Below are positions 33,291 to 43,479 of a DNA stretch of 64,000 nt, in pieces. Below the pieces are notes generated by a model. It was not told the origin of the DNA, did no database searches, and saw only the letters and a program-made list of their open reading frames with translations. Each line of letters begins with the position of its first letter. Position 1 is the stretch's first letter. This DNA is from Cryptomeria japonica (lineage: Eukaryota > Streptophyta > Pinopsida > Cupressales > Cupressaceae), in NCBI RefSeq assembly GCF_030272615.1, contig NC_081408.1, positions 310,102,383-310,166,382 of the forward strand, in the 5' to 3' direction. The position numbers were made by a program, and so were the translations under genes.

Positions 33291-34385
33291 AACCGTTCAT
33301 CAAAATTTAGAAAATTCATAAATTCAACATCAAATTTCAGTCATCAATAACCACAATCTTCAAAACAAAACTTATCTCTACAGGTATCGTATGACTTCAA
33401 GAGTCACTACTACCCTATGCAACAAGGAGGAGAAGAGAAATGGAGTTCAAATGATTCAACTTTGAGTTTATTTTAATTATTTTGTTCTCGATTGTAGAAA
33501 TTATTAACATACTTAAAAAATTTACAATTGGAATTCAGCAATATATTTTAGGTTTTGGATACTCATTTGGTCTATTGCATGTTTAACCCAATTATTGAGT
33601 GAAACCGATGTGAAAATACATATTTTGTAGATCTATTATTTTTTGTTCATGGGTTTTGCAGGTTGCAAACTATGTAGCACATAAGCATTCTATATTATTG
33701 CATATGTACAGATAAACGATGCATTCGGCGAGCAAAATATTGCATGTGTAAAGCAGAACATCAGATAAGCCAGACTGATTAACACATACACTTAACCATT
33801 TATTGCATACACATGATGGTGTACTAAATGCACTATTATTAGAAATGCATTTGGTTGGTAAGTCATTAAGGTGAAATCATGGGCTTTGTTTTCTTTAATT
33901 TTTTTCTATTGATTTTTGTCATGTTTCTTGTATTTTTATGCTCCTAGAGTGGGATTTTTGTGATACTAATATTTTGTTTCTAATGTTTTAAAAAAAAGGG
34001 ATGATGATCCAAAAAATGAAACTACTAACTTGTTTGTTGCAAGAGCTTGGAGCGCAATTTCTTTATTTTATTTTATGCTTATGATTGGTAGCATAAACCA
34101 CACTTTCTTTTCTTAAAGGAAATAAACTCTTGCTTGACTATTTGGTGCTTTCAACATTTTCTATTACATGTCCTAGAATATTTTAAACTATCCTCTTCCC
34201 TTGCCTTCACAAAACCTAGGTGCAAGATAACTCATAAAATTATTTATTAAGAGAGGATTCTTTGGGTATTTCATGAGAGACAAGTTAGGGGTATCCACCC
34301 CTCCTGAAGAGAACTAGATACATTGAGTTACATTAATTCATTAGACTTCACAGTCTTATCTATTTTTCTAGATTGGTGAGGTAGT
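33291..34385. other. Unassigned spacer between X1 and X3
   Basis: About 1.1 kb of AT-rich DNA. No ORF of interest, no LTR pair, no RNA gene. It is the left flank of X3; ACTGT at 34386-34390 is the possible target duplication of X3. Confidence 0.5.
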
Positions 34386-34390
34386 ACTGT

Positions 34391-34485
34391 TGTTGGAATC
34401 CAAGAACACTAAGAGCTCCTAGGGGGGTGAATCAGTGTTCTATCAGTAAAACTAATTCTAAACTTATTGCTTATGAACTGGTTAA
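34391..34485 (-). repeat. X3 3' LTR, distal end
   Basis: On the plus strand it begins TGTTGGAATCC and includes CTAGGGGGGTGAATCAG, the complement of the shared LTR tail. It is interrupted after GTTAA by X2. It matches 48295-48386 closely. Confidence 0.88.
34481..34485 (+). repeat. X2 target site duplication, left copy
   Basis: GTTAA, repeated exactly at 42425-42429 on the far side of X2. A 5-bp duplication is the copia-type integrase footprint. Confidence 0.9.
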
Positions 34486-35602
34486 TGTTACTACTTATCA
34501 GATTGCCATTAGTTTTATGTCAAAGTTATACTATATACTCTAGTCGGTTATCTATTACTGAGATATTCAATCAGTATGCACAGTCTAGTCAATTACAGAA
34601 GAAAGCAGTCACAAAATGTAGTATACACCAAGCTGTCTACCGAGTATCTTTACATGTCTACTGAGTAGGAAAGATGACACACCGAGTGAAACATGTTACC
34701 AGATTCATTGAACTTGGACATGCATATGAAAACGTGTTACAAGATCGAGGCACATCTAACCGTTATCACATTGGAAATTGCACTTAAAGATTGTGTATGA
34801 TTTTGAGGTCATCTAACCAATGAAATAATTTGCATGGTTATTCATTCAATAAATCATGTTTGTAAGATTGAAGCAATGAAAGGAGCACCATCATAAGAGA
34901 TCTATTTATATAGCATGAGTTAAGAGTTAAAGAGGTGTGTGCATGAGTGTAAGAAGACTGTTACAAAGACATAGAGGTCACCGAGAAGGTTTCTAGAGAA
35001 CAATCAAAAAACAAAGTAAACAGAAGGGTTTACTGAGTTACTATATGGGTTACCGAGGTATGCTACAAGAAAGGTAATCTTATTCTGAGCACATAGAATC
35101 TACTATAACATTCCAGATGTAAAGTTGCAGATATTTGTAATAATTTTATTGTAATATTTTGAAGTTGTAAGAGAAACCTTTAACAAGGTAAAAGACTCTA
35201 ATCAAGTCTATAAATTGTAAAACCAGGTGCAACATTTAGATCAAGTGTTGTAAAATCCTTTAGCAAGGTAGATCTAATAGATCTTGTTACTCCTAATAGG
35301 GTATGCTATCATAAATAGCTAAACATGTGGCTCTAACTGAGCACTCTTTATTATTGTAGTAGTGAAGTTGTGGGTGCCATCCCCACCACAGTTTTTCTCT
35401 CTAACCAAGAGTTTCTGCGTAACCAAAATATGTGTTATGGAGTGAATCATGTATGATTGTTATCTATTTTTTTTAGCTTTATATTATGTTTTTGCACTAT
35501 TCGGTTTATGCATAACAATAAAGTTACTATTCAAGAAAATTTTTGGAGTACTGATTCAGCCCTCCCCTCTTAGTACAATAGCTTTCCATATTGGGCGTAA
35601 CA
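34486..35602 (+). repeat. X2 5' LTR
   Basis: 1,117 bp, from TGTTACTACTTATC to GGGCGTAACA, with repeated ACCGAG words, a TATAAATT core at 35208 and the GATTCAGCCCTCCCCTCTTAG tail shortened here to its conserved core. The partner is 41284-42424. Confidence 0.92.
35208..35215 (+). promoter_or_regulatory. X2 5' LTR TATA-like box
   Basis: TATAAATT about 720 bp into the LTR, also present in the 3' LTR near 42023. Placement relative to the LTR end resembles that in X1. Confidence 0.45.
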
Positions 35603-35603
35603 A

Positions 35604-35616
35604 TTGGTATCAAAGC
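35604..35616 (+). other. X2 primer binding site
   Basis: TTGGTATCAAAGC after the LTR: the initiator-Met site with one G-to-A change. Confidence 0.85.
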
Positions 35617-35664
35617 TTGAATCTTGGAAAAGGGTTTAACTACCTAAAGAGAAATATCTTATCA

Positions 35665-37017
35665 ATGGAAGGCTATAAACAATCTTGGAGGATTGTGTAT
35701 CTGCAAGAAGAGCTGGATCATGCTAATCAAGTGATTGTAGACATGCAAAGGCAAATGCAAAAATCTCTAAAAGTGAGAAGAAGATTATCTGATGATTTGC
35801 AGGACTCTCAAGAGTTAGTGGAACAAATTGAGACATCATCTGAGAACAATATATCTGAAGAAATTGAAGAAATGATTGGAGTATTGAAAGAAAATAACAA
35901 AGCACTAGTTGATCAACTGAAAGCAATGAAAAGAGAACATGAACATTTCAGCACACAGATGACTGAAAATCTTGATGCATTGAGGACAGCTAAGGATAAA
36001 GCAAGAGATCTACAAAGAGAGAAACAACAACTTGAAGTCTTAGTATTTAATAAGAATGATGAAATCACAAGGTTGACTGGAATTCAACAAAACCTATCAG
36101 ATCAACTAGGTTATGCACATCATGAAGCAAATCAGAAGAATGATGAGAATCAAGCATTGAAACTTGAAGTATCAAAGTTAACCGATGAACTTGAAATAGA
36201 GAATAAATCCAAAGAAACACTGAAGAAGAGTTATGAAGCATCAAAAAAGTTAGATGAGCAACTGAATACAAGACGACCCAAGAAAGATGCAGGACTCAAC
36301 TACAAAGGAAAAGTCTCTACTGAGAAAGGAATTCATACTACTGAGAGAGGAGAATCATCAAAGCAAGCTGGAAACAAGAATAACATCAAAAGAAAGAAGC
36401 CTATTTGCAACTACTATGGAAATCAAGGTCACACTGCCAACATATGCCAAATCAAAAAAGGTAAGCAACTGAATGTCACTAAGTCCAATGGTTATTGTTA
36501 CAATTGCAATAAATATGGTCACACATCTAATCAATGCAGGACAAAGTCTGTTAACAATTATCAGAAGTCAAAATTCAAAGGGTTTTGTAAAAACTGCAAT
36601 AGATATGGACATAGTACCGAGAAGTGTTGGCTTAAGCAAAATAACTATATGTGGTATGCACACCAAGCAAATGCTAGAGGTTACCGAACTCACACAGATC
36701 CTTACCGACAGTATTCTGTAGTACCATGGGATTACAATACAAGGATATGGTGTGAATGTTGTGGAAGATATGGACATATAAGTGCCAATTGTTTTATAAG
36801 GTTTGGGATGTACAACCGAAGATCATGGAGAAATCTTGGTATGGTATGTTTTCATTGTCATAAAGTTGGACACTTAGCTGGAGATTACAGAGATCAACCT
36901 AGAAAAGACACTGAAGAAATAAAAGAAAAATTAAAGATGATTTGGAAAAGGAAGGAAATTATGTCAAATGAAGAAAGCACCTTATCTACCGAGTTAGGTG
37001 CACCTATTCCAAATTAA
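35665..37017 (+). CDS. X2 ORF1: intact coiled-coil, five-knuckle Gag-like protein (450 aa)
   Basis: ATG 35665 is the first ATG after the primer site in the open frame; upstream codons lie in the LTR. Residues 1-220 form a heptad-rich coiled coil (LQEELDHANQVIVDMQRQMQ onward). A basic linker is followed by five CCHC-type units: CNYYGNQGHTANIC (second Cys is Tyr), CYNCNKYGHTSNQC, CKNCNRYGHSTEKC, CECCGRYGHISANC and CFHCHKVGHLAGDY (last Cys is Tyr). The C-terminus is acidic and Lys-rich. It likely binds RNA and self-assembles, acting as Gag for this element. There is no stop in 450 codons despite about 30 Gln codons, in contrast to ORF2. It may still be expressed from the LTR; expression is not shown. 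Confidence 0.85.
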   Translation: MEGYKQSWRIVYLQEELDHANQVIVDMQRQMQKSLKVRRRLSDDLQDSQELVEQIETSSENNISEEIEEMIGVLKENNKALVDQLKAMKREHEHFSTQMTENLDALRTAKDKARDLQREKQQLEVLVFNKNDEITRLTGIQQNLSDQLGYAHHEANQKNDENQALKLEVSKLTDELEIENKSKETLKKSYEASKKLDEQLNTRRPKKDAGLNYKGKVSTEKGIHTTERGESSKQAGNKNNIKRKKPICNYYGNQGHTANICQIKKGKQLNVTKSNGYCYNCNKYGHTSNQCRTKSVNNYQKSKFKGFCKNCNRYGHSTEKCWLKQNNYMWYAHQANARGYRTHTDPYRQYSVVPWDYNTRIWCECCGRYGHISANCFIRFGMYNRRSWRNLGMVCFHCHKVGHLAGDYRDQPRKDTEEIKEKLKMIWKRKEIMSNEESTLSTELGAPIPN

Positions 37018-37572
37018 TCGGTAAAGGTATGAAGGGATTGCATTCTCTGAAGGTTAAAATCTTAACAGTTCCTATTTTATTTATGTACTTAATTCAAAAT
37101 CTGCATAATTAAGATGTATTAGTAAGTTTGAAATTCTATCAAAGTCTTTTGAAGCACTTTACAGGAAGTCTGTCAAGTCGGTGAATACAGGAAACCTGTC
37201 TAGTCAGTGAATGAAGGAAGTTTGGTTACTCCGTGAAAATGGAAAAAGGAGAGTAAATCAATTAAAGAGGAACCGAGTGCATTTAATGTTTTTGACCTAA
37301 CCCGCATGGAGCCCGATAAGGTATTTTGTGTACTTAAAAGCATTTTCACAGTCATTTTAACTTACCAAGTTTTTGAGAGAGCAGAGCAAGCGAATCTAAG
37401 GTGATCAAACCTCTTACAAAGAAAATTCAAGGTATTTACATCAATCTCAACACATCATTAAGCTGGTTTACCGATCTTATCTAGTTGCCATTGTCTACTA
37501 AGCATAAAGCATTAGTTGTTTGAAATCCTGAAACCCTAAGGATCTTTTGTTAGCTTTTATCTGAAATCTTCA
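37018..37572 (+). promoter_or_regulatory. X2 spacer between ORF1 and ORF2
   Basis: 555 bp without coding. Near 37330-37345 it has TGTGTACTTAAAAGC, and GAAACCCTAAGG lies 40 bp before the ORF2 ATG, both words common in plant gene promoters and leaders. X3 also has AAACCCTAG shortly before its ORF2 ATG. Suggestive of a separate ORF2 transcript. Confidence 0.4.
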
Positions 37573-40500
37573 ATGGCACCCAAGATCCAAGATCCCATAG
37601 CTGTCAAGAATGTAGAAAATCCCTCATTAAAATACTCTTTGACTCCCAAAGTCGCTTCTGAACCGGATGACAAAACCGCCTTTTCACTCATCCCGGACAA
37701 AGTGTTACTAGTCGAGGATGTGAGATTCTTCACCAAATGTCGTGTTGAAGAACTCAGACTTGTTGAAATCGAAGACACCTATGATGAGATATGTACTGAT
37801 GGAAAATTGAACAGCAAGTATGAGCACATCAAAATCAAAGGATTAACTGAAGCCCTAACCTATCCTCATGTGTTCAAACCCTAGTGGGTCAAGTTTGTTC
37901 TGAGCAGAGTTCACGATGATTTCATGTGGCTAGAAGAGCAACCATTTAAGATTACAAAAGAAATCATTCATCTGATTACCGGTTACCCTATCTATGATCA
38001 TGCCTGAGCCCAGAAGATGATATCACAGAAGGAATTGATCAGTTTAACCGGAGTAGAATCTGATTGTAGAGGATTGAAACTAAATAATGTCACAGATGAA
38101 GAATTAAAATTTTCCATTAGAGTAATGGGTTACTGTTTCTTCCAATCAGCAAGGGAAAACAATGTTCCCTGTGCAGTAGTAGACCTGGCCTACAAAATTG
38201 TGAAAAAGGGAATGAAAATTAACCTATGTGAGGTGTTGTTGAAGAACCTGTTTGAAAATATGAACACCATCAGGAAGCTGAAGAAGAACAACTCAGCTAA
38301 TACTCTAAAGTTTGGATCATTACTGGTATGCTTGTTTTTCTATTTTGAAAAATTCTTTCCATTAGTCGGTAAAGTTGTTTGGGAATTACATCGACCAATC
38401 ACCCATTAGATAAATGACTTCATTAAGAAGTTAGGAGACAATTTCAATGATATTATGGATGATTACTTTAGTAAATTTCAAGAGAAAATGTATAATAGAT
38501 ATAGGATTCCACCCCAGCTAGTAGAGAAATACAAAAATAATATATGTTTTGAAGTTGACACTGATTATTGTTATGTGAATGTTGTGGAACCAAGGACTCA
38601 ATCTTTGTCACCAATGGGTTACGAGATTGATTTTGACATCAAAAAACAACAAATTGATGCATTTCTTATATTACCTAGACATGCTACCGAGCTGAGGTAT
38701 GGTACCTATGAGGAAGTAAAGGAAAAGGTAAAGATGAACACTATAGTACCCAAAGCTACAAGAAAGGCAACAAAAATGATAAAGGCATTGTCAGAGAAAT
38801 TCAAAGAAGACTCTTCCCCTACACTTGTCAAAGGCACCATTGCCATTACTGAAGAGGAATCTAAAGCCCAAGAGGTAGCTATAACATTGAGCACTGAATT
38901 GCCTAAGGGTAAAGTGTTGAAGAGAAAGAAACAAGACACATCAAAGGCCTCACCAACTCCACCTCCAGTAAAGTGACCTAACACAAGAGCATGTGTAGCC
39001 TCACCGAGTAAGAAAACAAGTGTTACTACTCCCAAGGTAACAAAGACATACAAGAAATCTACTCAGAGACTCATTTTGGCAAAAGATTCTAGTGATATCG
39101 AATCGGAGGATGCAAGCAAATTCCAGATTGTCAAGAGCAAGAAGGTAAATATACATAGTGTTGAAAACTTCTGTGCTAATTTGAAAGAATATGATGGATT
39201 TGGAGGATTTAGATATGTCAAGTATGAAACCAGGAACAAAGATGAAAAGAGACAAATTGAAGAAGCTGTCATCTGCACACTTCTAAAGTTCTGGTTAGCT
39301 CCATTGGAACTAGCTAAGTCACTTCCAAATGAACTGTATCTGGATATTGATAATAGGTGGAAGTATGCAATGGACTCAAAGAAACAAATCAGAGAGAGAA
39401 ATCTGGTTCATTTATTTCCTAACATGTCAGTCGTAGAAATAAAGGACCATCTAACAACCTCCAACTCAAAGTTTCTTGTCAAACAGAGAGCCTAAAAACT
39501 GATGAATGGGCTATATATTGAAGTGGAAAATGAGACAAAAGAAAAGTGGCAGGAAATCTTCAAAATCAAGGATGCTGGTGAGCAAGCTATAGTTGAAATC
39601 ATTGATGTCATCGAGCAAGGTCTTGATGCTACCAAACAAGACCCTACTAACACCATTCAAATAGATGAAGATGTCATGGATTCAGAGGCACCAGAACAGG
39701 AAATGATAGAAGGCACTACATATGCAAAACTTGTATCTAGTGAATCAGTCTTGGAACAAGTTTAGCCTTATCCACCAGTCAAGCAACCTGTCTCAACCGA
39801 AACTCCTCATGACATGGATCAAGGCATTGAAGGTCACAAGTCTACAGTAGGAGAAGGTACTACTCAAGAATAGACATCTAAAGCACCTTCTAACACTGAG
39901 ATTGTTGCAACTGAGACACCAAGTATCAAGACACCGAAGGACTCTATAGAGGCTAAAGAAACTGATCAAAGTGTTGCCTCTACCGAGCAACCTACCGAGG
40001 GTCATCAAGCCTCACAAGCCCTTGTCTTAGTTCCATCGGTGAAAGGTAAAGAAAAGAAAATGAAAAAGCATAGTTTTAAAGTTGATTTGTCAAAACCAAT
40101 AGTGTTGCCCAATGTAGACATATCAAAATTGAAAGGGCAAGCACTCATTGATTTCGGTGAACTGTGCAAAGCAAAGGCTGAACAAGAAAAGCAAATGGCC
40201 ATTTAAAAGAAAAATAGAGTACTTCAGAAGGTAAAAGAACTCCTAATAGATATGCTACCTAAAGCTACAGTATCAACTGATGTAGCCATCCACATTCAAC
40301 TGGATGAACTCCTCACAAAGATAGAGACATCTGGAGTAGATGCATCGGAGTATTTGAGAAAGCTGAAAGACAAAGAGCTCACTACAAAAATGATAGAAGA
40401 GGTACAGAAAGCTATAGCTATTGGCAAAGTTAAACTTGTCAAATTTATTGCTGAGTTGACCCCTCAACTCAAGCACATTCTTTATTTATTTTAGAAACTC

Positions 40501-40911
40501 TGCACATTTTCTTTATTCATTAAAGACATTAAGAATAAAATAGAGGCAATTGAGAAAGAGATCATCGATCTCTCAAGCAAGTTGACCACAGAGCCAAATT
40601 CAGTTCAGAATTTTTATACAAGTTTACAATAGCTCATGGCTCAACAATTGGACTTAAGAAATGAAGAACACAAGATTAGGATGGACATAATGACCCTTTA
40701 GACATTATTCCTTCCACATCTTTCATCGGTCCAAGAACAAATCAACCGAGCCACATACTTATCTACTACTCAAGAGGGAAGCACTCTAGATGGCTTAATA
40801 TCACTATTGGTTGATATTCAAGTGCAAAATTCTTTAATGGACGGTGTAAAGGATGCAATCTCTGTCACTCTCATCGATGCCTGGACCAAGTACAAATCCA
40901 TTTTTGATTAG
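37573..40911 (+). pseudogene. X2 ORF2: unknown conserved protein, 1,112 codons, 11 stops, no frameshift
   Basis: From ATG 37573 (MAPKIQDP) to TAG 40909 everything is in one frame. Stops: TAG 37882, 38407, 39763, 39871, 40492, 40630, 40699; TGA 38005, 38974; TAA 39493, 40204. Each can come from a single C-to-T change in a Gln or Arg codon (or G-to-A in Trp). Blocks shared with X1: RVHDDFMWLE (37905), LKLNNVTDEELKF (38065), LKFGSLLVCLF (38308), YKNNICFEVD (38530), MGYEIDFD (38613) and LVHLFPNMSVVEIKDHL (39405). A Lys/Pro/Thr-rich middle and a helical coiled-coil C-terminus follow. Unknown function; no enzyme motif seen. Confidence 0.82.
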
Positions 40912-40952
40912 TTACCACCCCTGAATGGTAATTAATTTTTTTATGTTTGTCA

Positions 40953-40965
40953 AAAAGGGGGAGTA
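40953..40965 (+). other. X2 internal purine tract
   Basis: AAAAGGGGGAGTA about 320 bp upstream of the terminal tract, with a further GGGGGAGTAATA at 40981. This is the internal counterpart of the tract seen in X1, X3, C1 and C2. Confidence 0.5.
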
Positions 40966-41271
40966 ATATGATATAGTCTTGGGGGAGTAATACGGAGTGA
41001 TATAGTATTGAGAGAATGGTATAGTATTCAAAGTATAGTATACAAGGGGAATACACCGAGTAGTAAATAGAACACTAAGCAAAGCACATAGAACAGATCA
41101 CCGAGCATGCAAAATCAGAGTTTTGTATAGTATATCGATAAGGGTAGTATATCTGATATATTATATTATTGACTATTGTATATACTGTCAGTATAGTCAA
41201 ATTTTGCAAGTATATAGATTTTTGAGTTATAACTTTGAAAGTAGTTTTTGTCAAACTTCTCAACTAATGTC

Positions 41272-41283
41272 ATAAGGGGAGAT
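41272..41283 (+). other. X2 polypurine tract
   Basis: ATAAGGGGAGAT directly before the 3' LTR edge at 41284. Confidence 0.75.
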
Positions 41284-42424
41284 TGTTACTACTTATCAAA
41301 TTGCCATTCGTTTTATGTCAAAGTTATACTATATACTCTAGTCGGTTATCTATTACCAAGATATTTAGTTAGTATGCATAGTCTAGTTGGTTATAGAAGA
41401 AAGCAGTCACAAAAGTCAGTATACACCAAGTTGTCTACCGAGTATCTTTACATGTCTACCGAGTAGCAAAGATGACACACCAAGTTGATATACACCGAGT
41501 GAAACGTGTTACCAGATTCATTGAACCTGGACATGCATATGAAAACGTGTTACAAGATCGAGGCACATCTAACCGTTATCACATTGGAAATTGCACTTAA
41601 AGATTATGTATGATTTTGAGGTCATCTAACCAATGAAAAAATTTGCATGGTTATTCATTCAATAAATCATGTTTGCAAAATCGAAGCAATGAAAGGATCA
41701 CCATCATAAGAGATCTATTTAGACAACATGAGTTAAGAGTTAAAGAGGTGTGTGCATGAGTGTAAGAAGACTATTACAAAGACACAGAGGTCACCGAGAA
41801 GGTTTTCAGAGAACAATCAAAGAACAAAGTAAATAGAAGGGTTTACCGAGTTACTATATGGGTTATCGAGGTATGCTACAAGCAAGGTAATCTTATTCTA
41901 AGCACATAGAATTTGCTATAACATTCTAGATGTAAAGTTGCAAATATTTGTAATAATTTTATTGTAATATTTTGAAGTTGTAAGAGAAACCTTTAACAGG
42001 GTAAAAGACTCTAATCAAGTCTATAAATTGTAAAGCCTCTAACCAGGTGTAGCATTTAGATGAAGTGTTGTAAAATCCTTTAGAAAGGTAGATCTAACAA
42101 ATCTTGTTACTCCCAATAGGGTATGCTATCAGAAATAGCTAAACATGTAGCTCTAACCGAGCACTCTTTATTATTGCAGTAGTGAAGTTGTGGGTGCCAT
42201 CCCCACTGCAGTTTTTCTCTCTAACCAAGAGTTTCTACGTAACCAAAATATATGTGTTATGGAGTGAATCATGTATGATTGTTATCTATTTGTTTTAGCT
42301 TTATATTATGTTTTTGCACTATTCAGTTTATGCATAATAGTAAAGTTATTATTCAAGAAAAGTTTTGGAGTACTGATTCACCCCTCCCCTCTCATTACAT
42401 TAGCTTTCCATATTGGGCCTAACA
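41284..42424 (+). repeat. X2 3' LTR
   Basis: 1,141 bp, TGTTACTACTTATC to GGGCCTAACA. It carries about 16 bp near 41475-41490 (an extra ATACACCGAG unit) that the 5' copy lacks. Followed by the exact GTTAA duplication. Confidence 0.92.
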
Positions 42425-43331
42425 GTTAATAGTAAATAAAATTAAATTGCATAAACCAAATAACACATAAAGAAGCACAACCATAACACCAAGATTTATA
42501 CATGGAAAACCCTTCAAAGGGAAAAACCATTGTGGGGCTGATATCCACAATATCTATATACTTGATCAAGGTATACAAATATTGCGTAGAGGGGATTACA
42601 CATGCAATCAGGCTCACTACCTAGAGCTCATTGCTCAAATGGAAGTCTCACTAACTTACAAAACATTACATAGTGATTATAAATAAAAATGAACTTATAC
42701 AGTGTATCTGACCATGCTGGATAAGTTTTGGTTTAAGATCTGTCATCCTTCTTTGTGTACCGATTTACGGATACTCTGTTCTGCCCTATTCTACTACTGA
42801 TTGAGACTGTGCACGTGAAACTATGCACAAAAGCTTCCTTTCACTAACCAAAAATAATACCTTCAATTTCTGACTTATTCACAATCAAAATCGCATTCAC
42901 ATTAACATTAAATCTGTCACTAAAAGATCTCCTTAATTACCCTTTTAACTCATTGAACATGTCGACCTTAATGAAGAATTATAACCTTTCGGCTATCGGA
43001 TCACAAGGTATATCATGCATAAACCTGATGACCATGTTGGCCTTCACACACTACCAAAAATTCCATGAAAGAAATTATCAGGGTCACAAGATATCTTAGC
43101 CAGATCCTATACTTAACCAGGTTCCACATACACATTACTGAGACCAAGACTAACCAATTATTAAGAAAAGTGTATATATCGGTTGTGTGTCATGTATACT
43201 GGTTGACCCAATCAGAGAAAAATGATAAATTAATGAATCTTGATGAAAAATATTGACACTTGAAGATGAGTTTCCATCAATGACAACCCTAAATGCCATT
43301 CACCTTACTAGATGAGTGTCAATTGCAAACA
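42425..43331 (-). repeat. X3 3' LTR, main part
   Basis: Continues 34391-34485 after removal of X2 (the first five bases are the duplicated GTTAA). It aligns with 56628-57522: shared blocks include AACACCAAGATTTATACATGG and CTTACTAGATGAGTGTCAATT. It ends GCAAACA at 43331, where the minus-strand LTR begins TGTTTGC. Confidence 0.88.
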
Positions 43332-43346
43332 ATCTCCCCCTTTGGC
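43332..43346 (-). other. X3 polypurine tract
   Basis: On the minus strand CCAAAGGGGGAGAT touches the LTR edge. A second tract, CAAAGGGGGAGG, lies at 43441-43452, again the paired arrangement. Confidence 0.75.
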
Positions 43347-43479
43347 ATTGATTGCAACACTCATGCAGAAAATGATTCCATCTCTGAATCTGCCTCTTAA
43401 TATGCTCCTCTTGAGATGTATATACATTTTTCATTGTATTCCTCCCCCTTTGATATCAATGGCAAAGCGAGGTGCCCAC

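Larger units (their letters stand above)
34486..42424 (+). mobile_element. X2: full-length family X LTR element with intact ORF1
   Basis: 5' LTR 34486-35602, internal 35603-41283, 3' LTR 41284-42424, exact GTTAA duplication on both sides. It is nested in the left LTR of X3 in the opposite orientation. ORF1 is uninterrupted; ORF2 stays in one frame with 11 stops. No pol domain in any frame of the 5.68 kb internal region. Its LTR sequence is clearly different from that of X1 and X3 except for the terminal tail, so it is another subfamily. The first 100 bp of its two LTRs differ at about 8 sites, so the insertion is not recent. Confidence 0.92.
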
